Made by a program: the position numbers and the translations under genes
Shown here: one piece after another, positions 29,293 through 37,549 of the stretch
How the letters are laid out: each line of letters opens with the position of its first letter
Numbering within the stretch: position 1 is the first letter of the stretch
Notes under the pieces: model-generated
The model's database searches: none
What the model was told of the DNA's origin: nothing
Seen by the model: only the letters and a program-made list of their open reading frames with translations
NCBI RefSeq assembly: GCF_015244705.1
Contig: NZ_JABCQF010000009.1
Coordinates: 1-64,000, forward strand
Source of the DNA: Gluconobacter potus
Lineage (GTDB): Bacteria; Pseudomonadota; Alphaproteobacteria; Acetobacterales; Acetobacteraceae
DNA length: 64,000 bases
Reading direction: 5' to 3'

Positions 29293-31383
29293 ATGGCAAC
29301 CGCCGTTTCCAAAATCGCGCTCAGTTCCTCGCGTGACATTCCGTTCAACAAGCTGGTCCTGTCCCAAGCCAATGTCCGGCGTGTGAAGTCCGGTCTTTCG
29401 ATCGATGAACTGGCCAAGGATATCGAGCGCCGCGGGCTGTTGCAGAGCCTGAATGTCCGCCCCGTCCTCGACGACAGCGGGGCCGAGACCGGCACCTACG
29501 AAGTCCCGGCTGGCGGGCGACGTTTTCGCGCGCTCGAACTGCTGGTGAAGCAGAAGAAGCTGAACAAGACCGCCCCGGTGCCCTGCGTCGTGCGCGAGGC
29601 AGGATCGTCCATACTCGCCGAGGATGATTCTCTCGCCGAAAACGTCCAGCGCGTGGCCCTGCATCCGCTGGATCAGTTCCGGGCCTTCCGCGACATGCTC
29701 GAAAAAGGCATGTCCGAGGAGGAAATCGCGGCGGCGTTCTTCGTGCCGGTCACGGTCGTCAAGCAGCGTCTACGCCTGATGAGCGTCTCCGAAAAGTTGC
29801 TGGACGTCTACGAACAGGATGGCATGCGGCTTGAGCAACTCATGGCGTTTTCCATCAGCGATGATGCGGCGCGTCAGGAGCAGGTCTGGGAAATCGTCGC
29901 CCAGAGCCATAATCGCGAACCTTACGTCATCCGGCGGATGCTGACCGAAAAGACCGTCCGGGCGTCGGATGCCCGTGCGCGGTTTGTTGGTCTGGACGCC
30001 TATGTCGCGGCAGGCGGCCATGTCATGCGCGATCTGTTCGAGGACGATGATGGGGGCTGGCTGCAGGATCCCGCTATCCTCGATCGTCTCGTGATAGAGA
30101 AACTACAGGCAGCCGCCGAGGAGGTCAGGGCCGAAGGCTGGAAATGGGTCGAGACAGCCCTGTCGTTCCCCTGGGGGCACACCCGCCATCTGGTCGAGAT
30201 CGACGGGACGCCGGCGCTGCTGTCCGAGGACGAGGCCGCGCGTCTGGCCGCCCTGCGTGCGGAGCAGGAAACCATAGAAGCGGAATACGCCGAGGCCGAC
30301 GAACTGCCCGACGAAATCGATCATCGCCTTGGCGAGATTGAACAGGCCATCGAAGCCCTTGAAACCCGTCCTGCAATTTTCGATCCGGGCGACATCGTGC
30401 GGGGAGGAGCCTTCGTCAGCCTCGACAGCGACGGCACCCTGCTGATCGAGCGCGGGTTTGCCCATCCGGAAGACCTTGAAGATGAAAACCTCTCCGACGC
30501 GCACGATCCTGCGGCAGCCCTGGAAGACGGCGCCACTTCCGAGGACCATGCTGACGACACGACTGCCGGCACGACGGGACAGCACACTGCGCCCGACGAC
30601 GCCGAAGACGAGGATGATCTCCGCCGCCCCATCCCGGATCGCCTGCTCTCCGAACTGACGGCGTGGCGGACACTGGCCCTTCGTGATGCGTTTGCCAGCA
30701 ACCCCGATGTGGCGCTGACCGAATTCCTGCATACGCTCTGCCTCAGCCTGTTCCGCGACGATCGCAGCGGTGCCTGCCTCGAAGCCGGGGTGCGCGTTGT
30801 CGGGTTCCCGATCCAGGCGCCCGATCTGGGCAGCAGTCTGGCGGCCCATGCCCTGCGCGCGCGGCACGAAGGATGGAAGCAGGATCTCCCGCAGGACGAG
30901 GACGAACTCTGGGCGTGGCTGGATCGGCTGGATGAGACCAGTCGTTCGGCCCTTCTCGCGCACTGCCTCTCTTTCGGGGTGAATGCCCTGTTCGAGAAGG
31001 TCAATCCGCACGGGTCAGTTTCTCCGCGCGCGATTGAGCGCCGACTGGCCCGCAGCAACCGGCTGGCATCGGCCCTGCGCCTTGATCCGGTCGAGGCGGG
31101 CTGGCAGCCGACGGTCGAAAACTATCTCGGTCGCGTGACCAAGCCGCATATTCTGGACGCCGTGCGCGAAGCACGCGGTGAACAGGCGGCGGGGCTGATC
31201 GCGCATCTCAAGAAAGCGGATATGGCCCGTGAGGCGGAACGGCTGCTCGAAGGTTTCGGCTGGTTGCCCGAAGCACTGCGTGCGGGGCTGCCTGAGCATG
31301 CCGCGCCTGACGAGGAACAGAACCACACAGCGGAAGACGTGGAACTGCCGGCCTTCCTGAACGCCGAGATCGCCGCTGAATAA
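29293..31383 (+). CDS. ParB/RepB/Spo0J-like partition protein
   Basis: About 696 residues from ATG 29293, with GGAG upstream; ATG 29278 is the alternative. The N-terminal ParB nuclease-like domain shows ANVRR, EVPAGGRRFRALE and DDSLAENVQRVALHP, followed by the helix-turn-helix around EEIAAAFFVPVTVVKQRL. The long C-terminal half (about 270-696) is acidic in the middle, with further helical domains. This long ParB form is typical of large plasmids and ICEs. No parA partner is found beside it, and none is seen elsewhere in the window. Confidence 0.88.
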   Translation: MATAVSKIALSSSRDIPFNKLVLSQANVRRVKSGLSIDELAKDIERRGLLQSLNVRPVLDDSGAETGTYEVPAGGRRFRALELLVKQKKLNKTAPVPCVVREAGSSILAEDDSLAENVQRVALHPLDQFRAFRDMLEKGMSEEEIAAAFFVPVTVVKQRLRLMSVSEKLLDVYEQDGMRLEQLMAFSISDDAARQEQVWEIVAQSHNREPYVIRRMLTEKTVRASDARARFVGLDAYVAAGGHVMRDLFEDDDGGWLQDPAILDRLVIEKLQAAAEEVRAEGWKWVETALSFPWGHTRHLVEIDGTPALLSEDEAARLAALRAEQETIEAEYAEADELPDEIDHRLGEIEQAIEALETRPAIFDPGDIVRGGAFVSLDSDGTLLIERGFAHPEDLEDENLSDAHDPAAALEDGATSEDHADDTTAGTTGQHTAPDDAEDEDDLRRPIPDRLLSELTAWRTLALRDAFASNPDVALTEFLHTLCLSLFRDDRSGACLEAGVRVVGFPIQAPDLGSSLAAHALRARHEGWKQDLPQDEDELWAWLDRLDETSRSALLAHCLSFGVNALFEKVNPHGSVSPRAIERRLARSNRLASALRLDPVEAGWQPTVENYLGRVTKPHILDAVREARGEQAAGLIAHLKKADMAREAERLLEGFGWLPEALRAGLPEHAAPDEEQNHTAEDVELPAFLNAEIAAE

Positions 31384-31401
31384 CCATTTCCCAACCACTC
31401 A

Positions 31402-31444
31402 GGGCCGTGATCCCGAGGTTCGCGGAGTCACGGCCCGCCCTTTC
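31402..31444 (+). terminator. Possible terminator after ParB-like gene
   Basis: GGGCCGTGA (31402-31410) and TCACGGCCC (31428-31436) form a perfect 9-bp stem with a 17-nt loop, followed by GCCCTTTCTT. The long loop and weak T-tract lower confidence. Confidence 0.5.
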
Positions 31445-31474
31445 TTCCAACTGTATGATCCGATGGAGCTTGTC

Positions 31475-31975
31475 ATGTCAGAAACATCAGGCGTCCCCGC
31501 CACCCCTGAAGCTGCCCCGGTTGACTATACGCTGCGCTGGCAACGTCACGAAGCAGCGCAGAGAGATGCGGCGGTGCAGAACCGGCGGATTGTATTCGCC
31601 ACACTCGCCCTTCACGGCATCACCCAGGTCAAGGTCTCCTTTAATGGCGAGGGGGACAGCGGCCAAATAGAGGATATCACTGTCACGCCCGAAGACCAGG
31701 CCGACATTCTTCAGCGCGAAATTGCCATGAAGACCACGTCATGGCCCGATGCTGACGTTACCCAGGTGTCCGGCTCCCTCAACGATGCGATCGAGAATGT
31801 CTGTTACGACGCCCTTGCACAGACGCATGGCGGCTGGGAAAATAATGATGGCGCATATGGCGATATCATTTTTGACGTGCCTGAGCGAACCGTCACGCTT
31901 GAATTCAACGAGCGCTATACGTCCTCGGAATATTACGAACATAGCTGGACAGAGGAGGCCGACCATGGCGCATAG
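31475..31975 (+). CDS. DUF6878-like conserved plasmid/ICE protein
   Basis: 166 residues from ATG 31475, chosen because GGAG precedes it; the frame opens at 31463. The sequence NRRIVFATLALHGITQVKVS followed by GEGDSGQIEDI matches a conserved but uncharacterised plasmid protein family as I recall it (DUF6878). The protein is acidic with no membrane segment. It overlaps the next gene by 11 bp, so the two are coupled. Confidence 0.7.
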   Translation: MSETSGVPATPEAAPVDYTLRWQRHEAAQRDAAVQNRRIVFATLALHGITQVKVSFNGEGDSGQIEDITVTPEDQADILQREIAMKTTSWPDADVTQVSGSLNDAIENVCYDALAQTHGGWENNDGAYGDIIFDVPERTVTLEFNERYTSSEYYEHSWTEEADHGA

Positions 31976-32327
31976 TTATCATCATGCCCTCTCTTCCGTG
32001 CGGCAGTGGGGTGGAACGGTAGACGATTTCCTGCCAATTCATGACTTCTTCGACGAGTCCAAGCGGATATCGGCAGACTTCCGTCACAGGGCCTTGCGGC
32101 ATCATGCTGAAGGGATCTACCTCGCGGAGCGGATATTTGGTGTCACCCTTACGCTTTCAACGGGCAGGGTCGTGCCCGTCCGGCTGATCGGTGAGCAGCA
32201 TATGCGCGAAGATTTCGGCTTTATCCCGAGTTTTGTAGACTGGCTGAAGGAAATCCGGCCGCAACCGTGGATGGGACGGGCGAAGTCTCCGCATCAGATG
32301 CTGGAGACCGACCTCGACAACTCATGA
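31965..32327 (+). CDS. DUF6915-like conserved plasmid/ICE protein
   Basis: 120 residues from ATG 31965, with AGAGGAGG upstream and an 11-bp overlap with the previous gene. The conserved pattern is MAHSYHHALSSVRQWGGTV, then FRHRALRHHAEG and the end PQPWMGR. The histidine-rich motif hints at metal binding, but no function is known. A strong terminator follows at 32367-32398. Confidence 0.75.
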   Translation: MAHSYHHALSSVRQWGGTVDDFLPIHDFFDESKRISADFRHRALRHHAEGIYLAERIFGVTLTLSTGRVVPVRLIGEQHMREDFGFIPSFVDWLKEIRPQPWMGRAKSPHQMLETDLDNS

Positions 32328-32366
32328 TAACGTTCTGAACACTCTATTATTCTCTATGGTCATGAC

Positions 32367-32398
32367 GCGGCTTTCGGTCTCCGGAAGCCGCATTTTTT
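32367..32398 (+). terminator. Rho-independent terminator
   Basis: GCGGCTTTC (32367-32375) pairs with GGAAGCCGC (32383-32391) through nine pairs including one G:T, with a 7-nt loop, then A and six T's. It closes the 31475-32327 gene pair. Confidence 0.85.
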
Positions 32399-32476
32399 CA
32401 TGTTGGTCATGCCCTGAAGAGGGAGAGGGCGGCTTCGCCTTTTGTGCCGAATATCCGGCGCAAGAGGAGAGTTTCC

Positions 32477-33664
32477 ATGACCATGACCGTTCTTCCTTCA
32501 GCCCGTCCCGCCAGCGGGTTTCGTATTGATCCTTCCCGTGGCCGGGTTGACCACCGTGTGGCGTCCGAGTGGTATTCCCGGCCCGATGACGAGCGTTATC
32601 TCTCACTCGCTGATCTGCACGCGGCGACCCTGAGCCGTGCGGAACGGGCGACAGCGCGCACGGTGGAGAGCCGCGCCATCCGCGTGGACGCGTCACGCGA
32701 CAACGCCGAGCGGCTGACCCTGTCTGTCCCCGGCCAGAGTGCGCCGGTTGCGCCGACCCATTGGTCTTTCGGGCAACTGTGCAGCCTTGTTAGCGCGCCG
32801 TCGTCTTACCTGCGTAATCTTCCGGCTCCGCTAGCCGCGATCAACTTACAGCATGGGTTGCTGTCCCATCGGGCGGAACTGGTCAAGACGCTGGAGACCG
32901 GCGACGGCCGTGTCGAATTGCGGGCCGTGACCGGGCCGGATTACGGCCGGATCTGGGACCACGAGCTTGTGGGTGCGGTGCGAAAAATTGCCGGTAATGG
33001 AACAGGGGATACGAACTGGAAAGTACCGGGTGTCATTGACTGGGCGACCATGACCCATAATCCGCATGTGGACATCACGAAGGAAACCACAACCCTGTAT
33101 GCCTCGGACAGGGACGTTTTCCTGTTTCTCGTCGATGATACGCATCCGATCGAGGCGGGACGGCTGCCAAATGGCGATCCTGATCTTTTCTTCAGGGGGT
33201 TTTACGCATGGAATTCCGAAGTCGGTAGCAAAAGCCTCGGTATTGCCTCTTTCTACTTGCGCGGTGTGTGCCAGAACCGGTTGATCTGGGGGCAGGAAAA
33301 TCTGCAGCAGATCACGATCCGGCACAGCAAGTTTGCGGCCTCCCGCTTTGTCCAACAGGCTGCACCTGCGCTGCGGAATTTCGCAAACGCCAGCACAGCA
33401 TCGTTCGTTTCCGGAATTCAGGAATCACGCAAGCAGATCGTAGCCCGTGACGAGGACGACCGCGAGCGTTTTCTGCGCCGACAGGGCTTCTCGAAACCCG
33501 AGACGGCGAAAATCATCGAGACGGTCCTGCATGAGGAAGGCCGGCCACCGGAAAGCGTGTTCGATTTCGTGCAGGGTATTACGGCCTTTGCCCGCACAAA
33601 GAGCAATCAGGACACGCGGCTCGATCTGGAAGGCAAGGCCCGCAAGCTCATGGAGCGGGTCTGA
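32477..33664 (+). CDS. DUF932 domain-containing protein
   Basis: 395 residues from ATG 32477, preceded by AAGAGGAGAG; the frame extends to 32444 without a ribosome binding site. The DUF932 core includes RAVTGPDYGRIWDHELVGAV and RGFYAWNSEVGSKSLGIASF. DUF932 proteins occur on plasmids and phages, where some are suggested to take part in DNA recombination, but the biochemical role is unknown. It is followed by a strong terminator. Confidence 0.85.
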   Translation: MTMTVLPSARPASGFRIDPSRGRVDHRVASEWYSRPDDERYLSLADLHAATLSRAERATARTVESRAIRVDASRDNAERLTLSVPGQSAPVAPTHWSFGQLCSLVSAPSSYLRNLPAPLAAINLQHGLLSHRAELVKTLETGDGRVELRAVTGPDYGRIWDHELVGAVRKIAGNGTGDTNWKVPGVIDWATMTHNPHVDITKETTTLYASDRDVFLFLVDDTHPIEAGRLPNGDPDLFFRGFYAWNSEVGSKSLGIASFYLRGVCQNRLIWGQENLQQITIRHSKFAASRFVQQAAPALRNFANASTASFVSGIQESRKQIVARDEDDRERFLRRQGFSKPETAKIIETVLHEEGRPPESVFDFVQGITAFARTKSNQDTRLDLEGKARKLMERV

Positions 33665-33698
33665 TCTTCCAGCTGCATTTTTCATCGTTGCCTTTGCG

Positions 33699-33725
33699 AA
33701 AGCCCGGATTTGTTCCGGGCTTTTT
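33699..33725 (+). terminator. Rho-independent terminator
   Basis: AAAGCCCGGA (33699-33708) and TCCGGGCTTT (33714-33723) make a perfect 10-bp stem with a 5-nt loop, running into five T's. It ends the DUF932 transcript. The next gene's ribosome binding site follows 7 bp later. Confidence 0.92.
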
Positions 33726-33744
33726 CTGTATGGAGGGTCCGAAA

Positions 33745-34155
33745 ATGGCCGATTATTTTACGCATTTCTCCTGCCTTCTCGACGTAAGAACACATGAAAA
33801 CGCGCTCAAAGCGCTGGAACTCTATCGGAACGAGACGGAGGATGAAGATGGTTTTTGTCTCTCTGACGGGTTCTCCCTTCTGCTGTCTAGGGAAGGCTCT
33901 TCTGAATTGTGGATCCATGATGAGTCTGGCGGCGACCCGGAATGCGTCATCGCATTCGTGCTGAAATGCGCGGAAGCGTTTTCACTCTCCGGTTTGTGGG
34001 GAATGGAGTATGCAAATACCTGTTCGCGTCCCCGTCTCGACGCTTTCGGGGGTGGCGCGCATCTCATTGATCTTGGGGCGGGTAAATCCGTCGGCTGGAC
34101 CAGCACCAACGAGTGGCTGGCCGGTGCTCTCGAAGGAGATGATCCTGATGCCTGA
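33745..34155 (+). CDS. Conserved hypothetical protein
   Basis: 136 residues from ATG 33745, with GGAGGG about ten bases upstream. It is acidic and soluble, with no recognised domain; the C-terminal half contains YANTCSRPRLDAFGGGAHLI. Similar genes appear next to DUF932 on alphaproteobacterial mobile elements. It overlaps the next gene by 8 bp. Function unknown. Confidence 0.6.
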   Translation: MADYFTHFSCLLDVRTHENALKALELYRNETEDEDGFCLSDGFSLLLSREGSSELWIHDESGGDPECVIAFVLKCAEAFSLSGLWGMEYANTCSRPRLDAFGGGAHLIDLGAGKSVGWTSTNEWLAGALEGDDPDA

Positions 34156-34792
34156 GATCCTCTCCGTCACCGTTTATCAGATCGATGAACTGTCCGCTGC
34201 CGCTCGCGAAAAAGCCCGTTGCTGGTATCGGGATACTCTGGACGCTTTTCCCTGGTGGGATGCTGTCTATGAGGACTTTCTGCGCATATGCGCCGTAATC
34301 GGGGTGGACGTTGCGACGGTATCACGGCGTTCGACAGGCCCGTCCAGCGTATGCGATCCCTGCATCTATTTCCGGGGGTTTTCCAGTCAGGGGGACGGCG
34401 CCTCGTTCGAGGGTGTCTACAAATATGCGCCGCGTGCGTCCCATAAAATCCGTCAGTACGCGCCGCAGGACGAGGCGCTTCATGCCATTGCAGACCAGCT
34501 AACTGCGCTCCAGAGGTGGAATTTCTACCAGCTGACCGCGCGGATTACCCAACGCGGCCTCTATTACCATGAATATACGATGCGGATCGACGTCAGTCGC
34601 GACAGCCCGTCGGATCAGGATATGACGGCTGACGCGGAGGAAGGGGTTACCGAGGCCCTGCGCGATCTGGCACGCTGGCTGTATCGTTCTCTTGAACGCG
34701 AATGGGACTATCAAACCACCGATGGGGTGATTGATGACGCCATCCGCGCCAATCGATATACGTTTACCGTAGGAGGAGACCGGTTTTCATGA
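34148..34792 (+). CDS. Conserved ICE/plasmid protein, labelled antitoxin-like in relatives
   Basis: 214 residues from ATG 34148, with AAGGAGA nine bases upstream. The conserved N-terminus is PEILSVTVYQIDELSAAAR, then CIYFRGFSSQGDGASFEG and QLTARITQRGLYYHEY. Relatives are often named antitoxin of a toxin-antitoxin stability system, but no toxin partner is evident here, so I treat that name with caution. It is coupled to the upstream gene by an 8-bp overlap. Confidence 0.65.
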   Translation: MPEILSVTVYQIDELSAAAREKARCWYRDTLDAFPWWDAVYEDFLRICAVIGVDVATVSRRSTGPSSVCDPCIYFRGFSSQGDGASFEGVYKYAPRASHKIRQYAPQDEALHAIADQLTALQRWNFYQLTARITQRGLYYHEYTMRIDVSRDSPSDQDMTADAEEGVTEALRDLARWLYRSLEREWDYQTTDGVIDDAIRANRYTFTVGGDRFS

Positions 34793-34808
34793 TTGGCAAA
34801 GATGCAAG

Positions 34809-35597
34809 CTAGATACGTGGAGACAATAAATGCGCGAGACTGGAGAGCATGTGCCAAAAATGTATCCCGGATATTTTAGCCGAAAAATATCCCACCCCCC
34901 ACACAGTAAGAGCGGCACGTAACAAAATAATAAAAGCGCATAGCAGAGGAGGAAATCCCTCCATAGATTTTGATGTAGTAAGTAAGCACAAGAATAAATA
35001 GAACTGAGATCCTAGGTATTTTATAAATCCAGAGAATGAGGAATATGTGTTGGACCACGCATTAAAATTAATGCCTCGGGCAAATATTTCTTGGCGTCGT
35101 ATACGTCCTTTTTCCCACTGATTTTCTGTCGTTAATAGAAACTCGCGCGCGATAGCTGAAAGCGCATGGGCGAAGAAAAACATGTCCATGCCCATGATGA
35201 TCATATTACCTGATATGGAAGACCATTCCTGCGGCTGCGCAATATGAGGCAAGCAAAGGTAGAGCGCGATCGTGGTCAGGCCGCTCGTCAAGATGCCCCT
35301 GAAGAAGGGGCGGATAAATTCAGGCCCCCCTCTGACGAGACCGTACCAGGTTCCGGCTGCAGCTACGGAGGCGACATAGACCCAGATCGGAAACTGGCCG
35401 CAATCCGGATGTTTGTCAGTCCACAGGAATGCCATAAGTGTAAGGACGGCGGGTGCGGTGACAGTTTCATCAACGGTTTCAGACCGCTTGCCAATGCGGA
35501 GCAGCCAACGGACGATCCTGCCGGTTTTTCCTTTGGAAAAGTGATAATCTTTATCGTCGTTGTCTTTATTTCGGTCGTTTTCTATTTGGTTCGACAT
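34809..35597 (-). CDS. Predicted multi-pass membrane protein, third gene of the AbiE unit
   Basis: 262 residues from ATG 35597 (ATG 35609 also possible). About five hydrophobic segments lie between 40 and 250, after a charged, Asp/Lys-rich N-terminus. No family is recognised. The start lies inside the 3' end of the AbiEii gene, so it is probably co-transcribed and coupled. The DNA is AT-richer than the core genes. A membrane partner next to a toxin-antitoxin pair could act in phage defence, which is inference. Confidence 0.6.
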   Translation of the reverse strand: MSNQIENDRNKDNDDKDYHFSKGKTGRIVRWLLRIGKRSETVDETVTAPAVLTLMAFLWTDKHPDCGQFPIWVYVASVAAAGTWYGLVRGGPEFIRPFFRGILTSGLTTIALYLCLPHIAQPQEWSSISGNMIIMGMDMFFFAHALSAIAREFLLTTENQWEKGRIRRQEIFARGINFNAWSNTYSSFSGFIKYLGSQFYLFLCLLTTSKSMEGFPPLLCAFIILLRAALTVWGVGYFSAKISGIHFWHMLSSLAHLLSPRI

Positions 35598-36549
35598 CGT
35601 TCTTTTCATCTACATGATTTTCGGTTTCTTTAATGGCGGCATAGAGACTCTGTACTGACGCCATTGCCGTGTCGTAGGTGAAATGTTCGCCGTAAACCAT
35701 GGATGCCTGAAACCGATCGAAGGAATCACGACATTCTGAATTCGTCATAAGATAGGCTAACGCCTGTTCGGTGCCTGCCTCCGGGTCTGCGGCATACGCA
35801 GGGAACCACCTCTTAAACTGCTCTGCGTCACTGACCATGATCTGTCTGGCAAGTGTCGAGACGCGAGGCAGATCGAGATGGGGTAGGATGCAATGCAGGT
35901 CGTAGACGTGCCGGATCAGGAAGCGGTCATAAGCGTCTGTTTTCCGTCCTTCCAGATAACCTGCTGTCCGACGGGTCAGGGCCACGAATTTCTCTGCAGC
36001 GGTCTCGTCCACGGAAATGCAGGTGATCTGCTGTATCTCTGGTTCGCAATTCGTCGCCTCGCTGACGAACGACCGGACCGATCTTTCGACGGTCGGGAGA
36101 GCGGCGGGGGCATATGTCAGTTCGACGAGAAGGTGCGGGCGCAGTTCGACGTCTTCGCCCGTGCTGTCCGCATAGCTCAGCTCGGCGCAGATATAGTGGT
36201 TTTCATTTTTCGCGGAAATGACCGGATCGGGAAACCCGAGGTCTGCGGTGATTTTTCTGATGGTCTCCTTCAGGGCGCCCAGAATTTTCCGGGCCGCATT
36301 CTTACTCGACGGCAGCGGTGTAATCGCGATCTTCAGATCCACGTCTTCCGACATTCTGGCGACCAGCCGATGAGCACGAGCAAGGCACGTGCCGCCAGCA
36401 AAAACCAGACTTATCCCTTGAGGGAGGTCCGTATGCTGAAGTGCTGCCAGCACCTCGACAACGCGGTAGTCCTTTTCCACGAGAGATGCTGATGACAGGT
36501 CAAGCGCATCGGCAACCTCAGCGAGCAGATCAGGCGTAAGGCTTTTCAA
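35566..36549 (-). CDS. AbiEii/AbiGii-type nucleotidyltransferase toxin
   Basis: 327 residues from a TTG at 36549, with GAGG six bases upstream; a longer in-frame ATG at 36663 lies well inside the partner gene. The nucleotidyltransferase signature is GGTCLARAHRLVARMSEDVD, with the GG(T/S) and DxD-like residues. A later EDVELRPHLLVELTY and a KFVALTRR segment fit the AbiEii family. Family members transfer nucleotides to tRNA and arrest growth, for abortive infection or plasmid stability. It overlaps the antitoxin by 20 bp. Confidence 0.88.
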   Translation of the reverse strand: MKSLTPDLLAEVADALDLSSASLVEKDYRVVEVLAALQHTDLPQGISLVFAGGTCLARAHRLVARMSEDVDLKIAITPLPSSKNAARKILGALKETIRKITADLGFPDPVISAKNENHYICAELSYADSTGEDVELRPHLLVELTYAPAALPTVERSVRSFVSEATNCEPEIQQITCISVDETAAEKFVALTRRTAGYLEGRKTDAYDRFLIRHVYDLHCILPHLDLPRVSTLARQIMVSDAEQFKRWFPAYAADPEAGTEQALAYLMTNSECRDSFDRFQASMVYGEHFTYDTAMASVQSLYAAIKETENHVDEKNDVEPNRKRPK

Positions 36550-36961
36550 ACCGCGCCTCGAGGTTTCGGTAGCGCAGTTTCCGGTTGAACCGGCTCTGGA
36601 CTTCGAAGACCGGATTGGCCTGAACCTGTGTCGTGCGTCCGTTATTGTACTGTTGGACCGCATCGGACTCCCGCCAGTTGACCTTCAGTTTGCTGAGAGT
36701 CTGACGTACGGCTCCATCAAAGCCGCCGCGGACGGCAAGCATCGGGCGACCAGTCAGGCCGTTCGTTTTCACGCGGGCGTAGACCCCGTAGCCCAGACGC
36801 GCGATCTCGCCTTCGACAATGAGCTGTCGAAGGGCTCTTTTGACACTGTCATATTCGCCAAGGTCGGCGAAGTCACGCGGCACGAAGACGTCGCTGCGTG
36901 CGCGGCGAATGCGTGTCTTCAGCCGATCTTTCAGTGTTCTGGTGCGACGTGGCTGGGTCAT
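36530..36961 (-). CDS. AbiEi-like (DUF6088) antitoxin
   Basis: 143 residues from ATG 36961, with GAGG upstream. The N-terminal winged-helix segment contains VFVPRDFADLGEYDSVKRAL and RQLIVEGEIARLGYGVYAR, typical of AbiEi/DUF6088 regulators that bind their own promoter. A basic C-terminus follows. It precedes and overlaps the AbiEii toxin gene, as in type IV toxin-antitoxin systems. Tandem repeats at 37002-37040, just upstream, are a candidate autoregulatory site. Confidence 0.88.
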   Translation of the reverse strand: MTQPRRTRTLKDRLKTRIRRARSDVFVPRDFADLGEYDSVKRALRQLIVEGEIARLGYGVYARVKTNGLTGRPMLAVRGGFDGAVRQTLSKLKVNWRESDAVQQYNNGRTTQVQANPVFEVQSRFNRKLRYRNLEARFEKPYA

Positions 36962-37001
36962 GATGACCTCAATGGACCTCCCTGATGCTCCTGCACAGTA
37001 A

Positions 37002-37040
37002 CAGAAACAGGACATTCCGATCCACAAAAATAGGACATCC
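37002..37040 (-). promoter_or_regulatory. Tandem repeats upstream of the AbiE operon
   Basis: CAGAAACAGGACAT (37002-37015) and CAAAAATAGGACAT (37025-37038) share 12 of 14 bases and are spaced by 23 bp, about two helical turns. They lie 40-80 bp before the antitoxin start. They may be a binding site for the AbiEi-like winged helix protein. Confidence 0.5.
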
Positions 37041-37075
37041 TGCTGTTTGTCAGGACCATCGGAGAGGGCGCGTTT

Positions 37076-37351
37076 TCAGTCGTTCAACGCGTCTTTCAGG
37101 GCCTTGGCGGGCGTAAACGTCAGCTTGCGGGAGGCAGCGATCTGGATCTTGTCACCGGTCGCCGGATTGCGTCCTTCCCGGGCCGGCACGTCCTTGACCT
37201 TGAATTTGCCGAAGTCGGGCAGGGAGATCTCCTCGCCTTTTTTGGCTGCGGCGGTCATCGCCTCCACGAGCGCATCGAGCACCTTGCGGGTGTCGGTCTT
37301 GCTGGCGTCGGTTGTCTCGGCGATCTGATCGACCAGTTCGGAAATTTTCAT
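37076..37351 (-). CDS. HU-family DNA-binding protein
   Basis: 91 residues, the standard HU length. The N-terminal helices start MKISELVDQIAETTDASKT, and the beta-arm contains VPAREGRNPATGDKIQIAAS with the DNA-intercalating Pro. HU proteins bend DNA and support recombination, replication and relaxosome assembly. It diverges from the giant helicase gene at 37550. Confidence 0.95.
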   Translation of the reverse strand: MKISELVDQIAETTDASKTDTRKVLDALVEAMTAAAKKGEEISLPDFGKFKVKDVPAREGRNPATGDKIQIAASRKLTFTPAKALKDALND

Positions 37352-37549
37352 GTGCAATGCCTTCTGTAGGAATGGTTCAGGCGTAAGCCTCGCAAAACCG
37401 TTACGAAGAGATTGTGGCGGCTTCAAGCCCCGCGTGCCCCGGATGTGCGGCAGCGGAGAGGGAAAGGGTGGTTCTGAACCGGGTGGTTCCGGTGCGGGAG
37501 AGGGAGGCGTGCCGGGACCGTCCGTCTTTTTTCCCCGGAGACTTCCGTC

